Shown here one piece after another: positions 13,301 to 25,300 of a DNA stretch of 64,000 nucleotides (positions within the stretch are counted from its first letter, which is position 1; each line of letters begins with the position of its first letter). The position numbers and the translations under genes were made by a program. This DNA comes from Pomacea canaliculata (Eukaryota; Mollusca; Gastropoda; Architaenioglossa; Ampullariidae): contig NC_037596.1 of the NCBI RefSeq assembly GCF_003073045.1, positions 14,381,950 to 14,445,949 on the forward strand, read 5' to 3'. The notes under the pieces were generated by a model, which was given only the letters and a program-made list of their open reading frames with translations, did not search any database and was not told the DNA's origin.

Positions 13301-16300
13301 CGTTTTGAAAAAAGTTAAGCAGAAACTTCATCTGCAAGCAGTCTAACAGACAAAACAAGTCCATGATTACAGCCAATTGTAATTAAGGATTAAGCCTTGA
13401 GCACAGTTTGGTTATTGGATGCTCTTGGTCAAATGTCAATCCGTGTTAAAAGTGTTCACATGTCTATATCGTAGTCGAAGTGACCCTCAGCCGAGGATGT
13501 TGTACGAGGATGTTAGTCTGATGTGCTTCGAACGCATGCGCGACAATGTTTAAGGTCCGTGCTTCAAAATGCCGGAGTCCGTGATGGCCGGACCAGACAT
13601 ATTGCTTGCACCAGGCTCTGCGGCTCCCAAATCTTGTTCTTTTGTTTTTCACCAAGTAAAGAAAAATTGTTTACGTCTTTCTTGATGTTTTATATAATTG
13701 TATCCTTGTCGACAAATGTGAGAATGAAACAATTGAATAAACGTTGGTGGTAAATAATGAGAGCTACTGTTAGTAATGAGTGATAAGATATGTAATGCGT
13801 GTGCCATGGGGGAAGAGATGAAGATTACTAAAGATGACAGTGGACTATCTTTAAGGTGGAAAAAAAAAACCCCACAGCAATACCTTGGTTATAAAATTAA
13901 ACATAAATACCAATCAGAACCTCTTTAATTATTTCATCACATTTACTTCTCTTGTCATGTGTTCTTTTGTCACTTCCACTGACATCGATTATCATCTGCT
14001 TGCTGGTAAACAAATCGTCTGCTCCCTGTTCTTCCCAAATTAAATGCGAAATAATATATGTCACATACACGCTCGAAAATCAAAACCAACGTTATAAACC
14101 ATTTAAATAACATAAACATATTATCGTCTTCATCGCCGTCTGCTCGACATTCGCGGGTGTTACGGGAGATCACGCTGTGCTTTCGTTTCCTCACTCGATA
14201 TTTATTTTTTTATTTGATTATATTATTTTATTTATTTATTGATTATTTTTTGCGGAGTGTCAAATCTTTGTACGAAAGTCGAACCACTTCGCAATCAATC
14301 AATAACAGGCATCCGAATATTGTCAAATCTGTGTACCAAGTTGATGCATAGCTACACACTTTAACTGGAAAATAATGCAATGGAAAGTATGTGAACACAC
14401 ATATTTTCATGTCTGAAGTAAGTGGGTTAGTCCTTCTTGTATGGTGTATGGAAACAGAATGTGCAGATGTGGTGTAGGAGGAAATTTTCCAAACTTTTTC
14501 CAAACACGCACGCATTCACGTATGCCCGGACTCTATCTATCTTCCGCATATTGAATATTGTTTGTTAACCAACAAGATTTCTCGCGTATAACAGCAGCAG
14601 GTCCTGAGTCTGCATGTCCAGAACGACACACAAAGGTTCGTCTTCTATCAGGACAACTGTCAGAAATAAGCTTTTTTTTCTAACTGGTGCCGTGTTGAAC
14701 AAGCGATATCCATTATTGTCGCCACCGCGGAAGGCGAGACCAACTACACACCCTGTGTGCTACAGCAAAGAAGATGAATGCTCGTCGAATGTCCCGAAGT
14801 GTGTGTTTGTAAGGCTCAAGTCCGTACAGATACGGAAAACGCTTTCAACTCAAGACACGGACGGTAGTCTGTCATCTGGGAACAATCCCGGGAGAAAAAG
14901 TGAGGTCGTAAGTATTCGTAAGTACATTGGTCACGTGTCCAATTTAAAGGTTTTTTTTTAAAGATTTTGCTTCCTTCCCTGAGGTTATACTGCAGATTAC
15001 TACCCGATGGTCCTTCTGTGTAAAGAATAGAACGAAATTTCAATCTCGTTAACATTGGTTCAGGTAGATAGTTTAATAATAGATTAAACTATCTAGCCTT
15101 ATGGATGGGTGAATAGTTTCGAGATCCTGGTATTCAATGTTCTTTAAATTAAATGAAACTTTATTCTCTCTTNNNNNNNNNNNNNNNNNNNNNNNNNNNN
15201 NNNNNNNNNNNNNNNNNNNNNNNNNNNNNNNNNNNNNNNNNNNNNNNNNNNNNNNNNNNNNNNNNNNNNNNNTCAGATTCGTTTTTGTTTAACAGGAACG
15301 GATAGCTCTTGCCGTTCATCGTGACAGCGCCTGAAGTGAGGAGGGGAATGAGGAGTAAGTGGAGTGAGTATCAGAAATGGCAATGGGTGGCAGGCGTCGG
15401 TCGTTCTCGAACCCGTGGAACAAGTTATATTCTTTTAGTTTCAATTTTTCTGAATAAATGAAATATGTTATGTTGAAACATAAAAAGGTAGAATACTGTG
15501 GCTGCTGCTGCCGACTGGACGGGACGACTGGAGGCGGAACGATGATTTGATTGCTTATTGTTTTGCTACGAGGTGAGTTAGGATAGAAGGCTTACTGAGA
15601 TGAGACCCTGGTGCGCGCGGTGCTATGTGGTTGTCGCCGCATGCCAGCACGCCGCAGCTGTGGCATTAACGGTGTGTCCAGCCCGCTTACGAAATTGTAG
15701 AGGGTGTTTAGCGATCGAGAGATTCAGGAGTGCCAATAGCAGATGTCATTAGGAAGAAGTGAGGAGGAAACCTTTCAGAACACATGAGTCGATGAGAGAG
15801 GGCGCGAGTTGACTGATATTGGTGTTGGGTAGAGTGTGTATTTATTGCGGATGTGTGATTGAGGGGATGAGTTTGGTTAGATCAATAGCCATGATGAGAT
15901 TTTTGAAAACTGGGATAAGTGGATTTGCACTGTCTCACTGAAATCACACCACAAAGTTCCTAGTTTTAGGTTCTGTAGCTAGACTGAGCAGGAGTCCAGC
16001 GGACCTTAAGGAGTAACTTCTTCTGGCATGTGTTCGAAGGTTAGTGGATTTCGTGGTAGGGAGAGGAGGACATGTCGGCTAAGTTTGTGAGGTGTTTGTA
16101 TGGTGGTTTCGTTGTTCTTGTCGTTGTGTTGATGTTTTGTTTTCCTTTTGACTTTCGTGTGGATAGGGTTTTTTTGTTGGCTTTGTGTGCACTTGTGCTT
16201 TTCGTTTGCGCTTTAGGCTGGTGGTTGTTGCGTTTTTCTTTGTAACCGTTGTTTGTGTGTTTTTGATGGCTAGTTTTGGTGTGGAGCTCTGCGTGTTGGA

Positions 16301-19300
16301 GACTAGTCGGTAAGGTGGAAGAAATCGACACGACAATAGAAGGGTGATAGGGAAGTTTGATGCGCTTTAGAATGATGGTCAAAGAGTAGATGGCCTCGGT
16401 CAGTTTCGAGAGTTTTATTAATTTACAAAGATTACTGTTGGCTTTGCGGATGTCGTGAAAACGCATGACCATTTCGTGTTTCTGTGGGGCGAGATATGTG
16501 ACACAACGATGCTAATGGAGTGGATGAGAATAGTTAAACGGGAGGGTGTTGGTTGTAGTGTGCTAAGTCTGCCGGGGAAACGGTCGGTAGCGCAAGGTAT
16601 GTTGGTGTTTAGGTAATTCTGATTAGAAATCCGCCTTGGGTTACCATGAGGATGTGTGGTACTTTGAAGCTGAGGAGGCTGCTGTTGATGAATAGCATGA
16701 TTGGAATTGCTGTAATTTGGGTGGTGATGGTTGGTTCTGTCGTACTGTAGAGTAGGTGTTGGGTGCGGGTTGGTCTGTGTTTGAAAGCGTGCAATGGCGT
16801 CGAGGTGGAATTTAGGTGCAACGGATAACCGGGTTTGGAGTGTGGGGGGGGCCGTCCTCATCTACCCCAAGTAAATCAAGTTATAGATCATACAATGTTT
16901 CGCGTAGCCTGAGGCGGACTTTCGAGACAATTTTTCACGTGTACAAAGAATTTCTGAAAGTTTTGTCAGGTGTGCTTGTGATTTGGCTTTCATATTACGA
17001 AGCAAGAATGGGTGAAACAGATGGTTGCGACTCTGCAATTGCGAGAGGTTCAGGTCTGTTTCTAGACGTCGTATCATTTGCGGACGCCTTGAGGTTTATA
17101 GAGAGTGAGGCAACGCGCACTAGTCGGAGGTGTAGGGTAAACAGGGATGACTACTGCAGTGAATCCCAAGATGCTGGTCCACAGGTGATTGGGTCGTTTG
17201 TATCGAGTTGTCTGAGCGGAGGGATTAGCTTTAGGTCCCTGGCCTATGTGGGGCCTAGAGAGGGTGGTGACCACTTGTAGAGACTTACTGTATATGGCTA
17301 GCTTACACACAATCGTGTTATAGGTGTTTTGGCTTTTAGTCTTGTGCCTTTAAAACCTTCTACGAAGAATCAAAAACTATGGTGATTCCTATAAACTCAG
17401 TTTGCTTCAAATATCATGTTTTTCTCAGCAGATCCTGGAGGTTAGATAGGATGCCTTGCCCAAGGATATGCTAAATAGGAAGTTTGTACAATGGGTATGT
17501 GCATTGTACGTGTGTATTGTGGTTATCAGTTGTCGACTATTATCAGTCAGGTATACCGTTACTGGATACGTGATAGGCAGGAAGTGTGACGCTAAGCTAG
17601 TGCGCCTGAACACCACTGCTACCGATTCACGGAGGATGGAACTGGACTGAGGAGTAGAAGCAGTGGGTAACTGCCACGTCTTCCGGTGTGAGCATGCTGT
17701 TCTTGTCACAGTGAACGTGAAATAAGTCAAGACGTGTTTTTTTTTCGTTGTTGATACGTGTGTGGTGTGTGTGTTGATTGGACATGTGATTCGGAGGGAT
17801 GGGTGTTGTAGGCTGTGTGCTGGGTTGCAGGTGGAATAACCTGCACATTCAGAAGGACACACTCGGAAACCTCACAATCTGTGATCAGCGGTGTGGGGCA
17901 CGGGATATATAGACTCACGGATGTACTCGTGGATATCGTCGCGCGATGCGAGTGTTGCTGTTATCGTGTAGGACACTGGAGGTCGTGTAGTGTGGTTTTT
18001 CGTCTGCTTGTTTTTCTGTTAGGATTCGCTATGAAGTTTTGTCATGGTATAGTTGTTGTGCATATGTCTCTTCGCCTCCAGCCGCAAAGGTAGTCAACTG
18101 AAGGACTTGATTTGACCTCGAATCATCGAAACTGTGTTACAGCTTTATTTCCGGGCCACAGAGATCTGCCATGCAACTGATGGAGAAAGCCGCCCATCCG
18201 CCCATCCGCTCAGATCAGAGATAAGGAAGGGCGGTGTGTGTTTGATGTCGCCCAGGTGTAAGGTGCAGATTATGGTGGGGGGAAAGCTGGGATTTTTCTG
18301 CCATTAGGTGGCTCTTCAAGAGAGAGATTAACTTTTAAAGCAATATCTTGATGTTCTGAAGCGCACCTTCACTGGTTTCTTCAAAGTCTAGTTAAAGCCT
18401 CTTTTTGTCGAAATGACATCAATTAGTCGATAGATAAATTTTGTGTGTGTGTGTGAGAAAGAGAGATAGAAAGAAAAACCATCCCGCTATAACTTGAACG
18501 GGTGGGGTAAGAGTTCACAGACAATTGTTATATCATTTATTATCAATTACATAAGTCAGGCTGATGTTTATCTGTTTGTGTGTGTGTGGGGGGGGGGGGG
18601 GTAAAACCTAAGAAAGGACATGAGAAAATGAAAAATAAATACATCATATTTTTGATAATTCTTTGTATGTGTTTGAGTGCTTGTATATGTATGTGTGCTT
18701 TTATGTGTAGTGCATGTACACGGCGAGTGTGTGCATATTTATCTGTATATGGTTGTGTGACTAAGATAGGTTATAAATATTTACCCCTATCTAGTTAACT
18801 GCATTGCACGGGACAGCTGTTAACATGAACTGGAAGAACACACATTTTCTAACACCCGCATACAGACACCACACACAGTCACCACCCGGAATTAGAAACG
18901 TCCTTCGTTTGTTTCCTCCCGCACTGCTCATCATCCATTCTTCCGAAACCTACTTTTGGTGAGAGATTTAAAATCTTCCATCCAAAAGAACGCATATGTA
19001 CAGGAAATAATATACAATATTCTCTGTGTCAGAGCCAGAAACAGTTTTGTTACTGTATTAACCATTGTTTGCTCTTCGTCTTCGTTTTAGGAGCAAGTGC
19101 TGGCTGGACATTAAGCACATCGACTACAGAAAGAAGAGAGAGTTTTGAAAGAGGTGTATGGGTATTTTGACGAAGCTACAGAAACAGTCTGACCTCAGAT
19201 CATGGGACATCTGACCATCCTGGTCTATTACGACGATTACTACTGCCCATCAATGTGGCTACTAATGAACAGTTCATCTCTGCTTAATTACGATGGAAAG

Positions 19301-22300
19301 TTCGACTTTTTACTTCGGACAATTCGTGTCCCTTCTGCTGGCATGGATAACCAATGCAAACGGTTGGTTGTCTTGGAAACCTGGGTTTCATAGTTGAGAG
19401 TAACATGTTTCAAGTTCTATTTCTATATGTGGTATTAAACTAAACAAAAATATGGTGTAATATTCATAAATGTCACTAGTACATACTTTTAGTGTACGTG
19501 TGTGTGTGTGTGTGTGTGTAGGAAGAGAGATTTATCGTTTGTTAGAATATGGATGAATGAGACAATTTAGTCATCCAGGCAGGGAACAGTAATGTTTGGA
19601 TACTTTTAGTGCAAACCTTTAATGCAAGCGTCTTGGAAACAATTTCTTGCAATTTATTGATATAAAACATCTCAAAAACATAACTGCCTATAACAAGCTG
19701 AGAGATTGGGTTCACGACTAAAGCTTTAAAGGAGATCTTAAAAAAAATTCCATTCCAGAATCCTGGACACTGTCCATACGAGAACTTACACGGACCTTTC
19801 ATCTCCAAGCCGGTTCTTACTTTTTGTCGTTTTTTAGACCTTCAGATATTAACTTCTCACTTGTCAACATCAGTCAAAACCAAACTGTACATGTCGGACT
19901 AGCAAAGGGTGGGGCCCCGATTCTTAACCCGTTATGTTTTCTAACAATATCAGCTGAGAAGTGCATGACCAACAATGACACTTGTGTTTGTTATGTTCTT
20001 TCTAATTACTCGGACAATTTTCCGGTCAATCAATAATTGCATGATTATTTTTATCTTATCATATATATCTCGACTGATCTCTAAATAGACTATAGTTGCT
20101 ACTTGAAATTCTTGTATTTTTAGACAGTGATAGTCAATTTTTAAGAACTAGCATTGTGTCAATTTTGATTTCTTGGCTACTTTTATAATTTGTTTCATTT
20201 TAGGGTTTGTTTTTATATTTATATTATTTGATTACATTTATAATTGTAAAGCCACACGAAGGTGTGGTTCAACATAAACAATGAGTAAGTTTTGATTAGT
20301 CAGTTCAATAAATAATAGATTTATGTTATTTATCAGATTACAAAACACTTGATTTCGCTGGCACAATTTATATTGTGGCGAAATATTTGTTAACAGAGCA
20401 TATAATATTTTTTGTTAATTTCTATGGTATTGAAAATGATAACATATATAAGCTGACGTATTGAGGAAATTGTGAGAACAATCAAGGAATAGCGCCGATT
20501 AAAATGTAGGTAAATATTGAGTTTCTGTATGATATATTTAGGTAAGAGATTATAGTTATATATACTGCAGAAGTGAAAATTCTGTGTCTTATAAAACACT
20601 GTAAGCAGATCATGAAATGTATGATAATTAATTATATAGTTAATTTATAATGTACGTAGGAAGGATTGTATGAATATTATAGTATAGTAATTAGTAACAG
20701 AAAATAATGTGGAGAATAATTAGATTAAAATCATAATTAGAAGAGAGAATGTGTTATCGTAATGTATTAGTTATGTTGAAGGGTAATGGTGAGTCGTTTA
20801 TGTTGGTTAAGCGATAGATTGGTATTGTATAAGAGAATCGGATTGTGATTCTCGTGAGAATTGGCTTAGTGTTGTTATGCATCTGTATTATAGACTATTT
20901 TTATTGTTTGGTAGCTCAATAGAACAAATAGGGGTGAACAGGTTATATAGATAGAATAATGAGCGATGAAATGTTGGGGGTGTAAGATTGGTGCATGAGT
21001 GCAGATTGTTGAGTACGGAGCGAGAGGGAGTTAGAGATAGGTTAGGGATGTAGGTGAAGGAGTAAAATTATTAATAAAGATTATAGAGGAGATGGGTAGA
21101 TATGTTAAGCTGCGAATATTGTTTGTAAAGTTGTGATGATGAAGATAGATTGAATGAGATGGTGATAGTATGAGATGGTGTGTTAAAGGTGTGAGAGTCT
21201 GGTATCTCCAATTATATGACTGTGATGAGCGAGTAGGTGTGATTAGATCGATGTTTGAGGTAGAGATGTATATATAAGCATTTTAGTCAGTAATTAACAG
21301 TAGGAATAAGGATCATGGAATAATAATGTTGTGAGTGATGGACTTGAGTCGTATAGCGTCGCAGATTGACTGTCGATTAGTTCGTGTGGTGTGTCGTGTA
21401 CGGTAATTTTGAAGTTAGAATTACTTGAATGTCTTTGAACTTTCTAGAATTAAGCTAACAACTACTGTTAAATTAAAAACAAAATAGGATAAAACTTAGT
21501 AAGAATCAAGCAAAAAAATCTGCTTTTCACATGCATTTTATTTACCTTAAAGCAGTTAAAATAATGCACATGAGGCTAGAGCGCCCTTTATTTGCGGTTG
21601 CTTCCCTTGTCTTGCCACCCTTTCAGTACGTCATTTCCTTCCGTCTTTCTTTCTTTTTTCTTCTTTCATTTATTTTTCTCTACGGACTCATTTTTAAAGC
21701 GTTAAGAGACGTTTACCAAACATGTGTACACGAGAAAATCTTGACATTCTAAGATGTCTGCGAAATTCTGCATATCTAAAGAATTCAAACTTGACTAAAG
21801 TAGACCATTGCATGTTTAATTTTACAGATTTTTCTTACATGATCCATTTTCTACGAAGAGTCTACTTCTTGCTCAATGTTCTCGATTTTCTTCATCTTGT
21901 GTCGCGTGAATGGCAACCTTACTATTCACTGTTCTGAATATACTCTGTGGATTAACACATAACGGGACAGTTACAAAGCTTTTTACTAAAATACTCACCA
22001 GCTAATGCCATATATCCATTGAAAAAGATATGCAGTTGTAACGCCTTCTTTTACTTGAACTTTCTGTTATATGTCATGTCGTGTCAGGTCATGAACATCC
22101 TCCATCAGGCCTGACAACGGAAGGAACAAGCTTCAGTTATGATGTAACAGAATCAACAGGTAGGGCTTGTTTCTAGATGTTATTTTAGTTTATGGAACAA
22201 AAGCGATGTTTTTTAGAACCACGAGGAGCGAAAAGATGGTATTAGAAGTGAGACTGCAAATGGCGGCTGGAGCTGACCGCACCTCCCTTTGACAGCTGGA

Positions 22301-25300
22301 CGTGCGGACTAGTTCAAGACTCCAAGGATCAAGACTAATTAGGAAACCAGCCCTGCTAGAATAAATAAATTAACAAAGCAACTGTCTTTGTGTTCTGTGG
22401 TATTTTTAGCGGCAGTCAAGTAACAAGAGGAATTTATATGATGTTCGGGTGACCTGAGTTTGTTTTTTTGCCTGCAAGCTTTTGAAACAGAGAACGCGTT
22501 ACTCGGGCGGATTGCGATTGGCTAGAAGCTTGTCCACGTGACTCTTCGGCAACGTTGCAAAGTACAAGGGATTTTGCGGTCCAACTTGCAGTGTGTGTGT
22601 GTGTGATGGGAGAGTGCAAATAATCGTGGACTTGCATGGTTGTCCACAATTATTACTCAGGAGTCTCCTTAACAATGAAGCGATAAAGAATTGGACGAGC
22701 AGAGCGATGGACTAATCCTTCCTACCTGACCTGCTGTCAGCATCCCGGAGGATTGAGGAAGCAGCTCATCACTTGGAACGTCACTTGCTCTGAATTACAG
22801 GTAAAACAGAAACTTTTCAAAGAAATATGTGGGACATACCGCTTGTTTTATCTGTAGTGTGTGATGAACGCCTTATGTCTTGAGTAGCAAGAAATGCTTC
22901 ATTATAAATTAACAGAGTTTGGTGAATCCTTTTAAACATTTAATGAAGAATAACGTACTTATTCTATGATATGTTCTGCTATAATACATGTATTTCAAAG
23001 TTAATTTTTAATCACAATTTTTTGGAGAAAACCTCTTGTTAAATAGTTGTTTTAAATATACTACTTGCGCTAATACATGTAGCACCACTGCATAATGTTC
23101 TATTCGTGTTCTTTCAAACAACAAAACAGAAAAAGATCTGCCAATGACTTGTTCTTTCCGACTTTATACTTCATCCCCAAAATATATTTGGTATTGTTCC
23201 TTGTCACTTTTAAGCTAGCAAAAACACATGAAGTTTTACATAACAAAGTGTAAGTCGGAGTAGCTTGTTATGAAGGGTGTAGCATGCACAGCACGCAGGT
23301 AATCTCATTCGAAATTCTTTGGATTAATTTTTCACACAAAACACTCATATACTAACCAAACTTACCAACACAGCTTTCTTGTAGCCAGCCGCCAGTCATC
23401 CATACAACCAGTCAGTAAAACTATTCGTTGTCTCTGCATGATAATTATACGAGAAGCAGTTTGAGGCTACGTGTTTCACTCTCGATGTTACTCGGACAGG
23501 TCTGGTCACCCCTCAGACACCCAATGAAGTATGTGAGGAACGCAGAAAAGTCAGACGACAAAAAGGACTTCACCCTGTTTCCGGTTAAAAAGAGTCGATG
23601 TTGTTAAATTTTTGCAAACTGCAGTTGACCAGTAAAATAAAAAGATTAAACTTTCATCAAGTGTATTTATAAGACAATGATATTTGCATTAATACTCATA
23701 AGGTATATTGTTGCATATCTTAAAATGTACATATATACAATCAACAGATAACTACTCCTCTCTTACAAACACAACAAGCTACTACTACTAAAGAAAAATT
23801 GGTAGTGCACACTTATCCGTGGGGAGCGATGTTCAATCTGCACATGCCAAATGTAAATGCAAAAATTTATTTTATTCTAGGGTTAAAACTTTGAACTTTC
23901 GTCAATTAATGATTTCGACAAACACTTGAACATGATGAAACGAGGTAAGTGGCGAGGAAAACATGGCGCAATTAACAAGAAAAGCTGCAGCTCTTTATCC
24001 TTCAGCTGCAATGTTTCTTGGTGGACTGCACAGAAAGGGAAGTTTTTCGCAACAGTTTTGCCGCATTAAAAAGTTTGAACTCATCTTCATTCCTTCCTTC
24101 CCTTTGGGCATGTGTCAATTCGTGTGTGTATGTGTGTTTGTTACATGTTTGTGATTTAGACGAGATCTGAACCCAGGCCAGCCAAACTTTGCTTTATTGA
24201 TGACAGTGGTTAACCGTTGTGTCACCGGACCGCCTGATAAAGATAGGAAGTATACTACTGTGCTGGAAGAAAAAGCATTCTTAAGTGCAAAAGAATGAAA
24301 TTATAATAAAAATACATATAAGGAAAAAGTATACTAAACTACGAAAGAGGGGAAAATATGTTCTGTGTATGAGTGAGAGAGAGAGAGAGAGAGACGAGAG
24401 GAGAGACGGAGAACATTTTAAATATTGTGTTTAGAATACTGAAAGTTTAAACCGCCCACTAAAGTCATTAATTGCTTCCTATAGGTCCTATTGAAGATTC
24501 TGCCATTAAAAAAATTTCCTGTTTTCATTTTAAAACTCACTGAGATAGTAGATTGAATTTATAGCTCGTCACCGCAGAATCAAGTGTCGTATTCTCAGTT
24601 CATGGAGTGCCTCATCTATAAAAATCACAGTTATCTGTATAATAGAGATGGGGACTTCAACAACTAGTGGATCATTCTAACTGCTTTGTCTGCCATGCAA
24701 GGCTAACGAGACAGACGGCGCCATCAGCACAGATGAACATCTCTGGACATACTTTCTGTTTGCTGAGACCAACTGTAAGCAGCTTAACATGCGGAAACCC
24801 GATAACATTCTACATGCCAACAATAGACTTTTAATAAATTTGTTTCCACGACTTAGAGCTAATAAGCCCAGCAATCCATAAAGTATGAGCTTTTATACCT
24901 CCGTCAATACAAGAATTCGTATTGTCTATTTGTCTTTTTAACGTTGATAGTTAAACCGGAAGTGAATTTGTGCTTTCGTCTCGTTTTGAAAGTTAAAGCA
25001 GAAACTTTATCTGCAAGCAGTCTAACAGACAAAACAAGTCCATGATTACAGCCAATTGTAATTAAGGATTAAGCCTTGAGCACAGTTTGGTTATTGGATG
25101 CTCTTGGTCAAATGTCAACTCCGTGTTAAAAGTGTTCACATGTCTATATCGTAGTCGAAGTGACCCTCAGCCGAGGATGTGTTACGAGGATGTTAGTCTG
25201 ATGTGCTTCGAAACGCATGCGCGACAATGTTTTAAGTGGTCGTGCTTCAAAATGGCCGGAGTCCGTGATGGCCGGACCAGACATTTGCTGCACCAGGCTC

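Larger units (their letters stand above)
9667..14600 (+). other. Introns of cassette 2 (apart from 10455-10526)
   Basis: Apart from the 72-nt exon at 10455 and the SINE at 12474, nothing coding was recognised. A CpG-containing stretch at about 13480-13640 is preserved in the second copy (25160-25310) but has no recognisable product. GA repeats occur near 12685-12710. Confidence 0.4.

Noticed and set aside
16041-17862. Several frames of 70-154 codons on both strands
   Set aside because: They lie in the noisiest part of the repeated block, where the G/T-rich sequence has few stops by composition. The matching DNA at 5.9-6.9 kb has no such frames.
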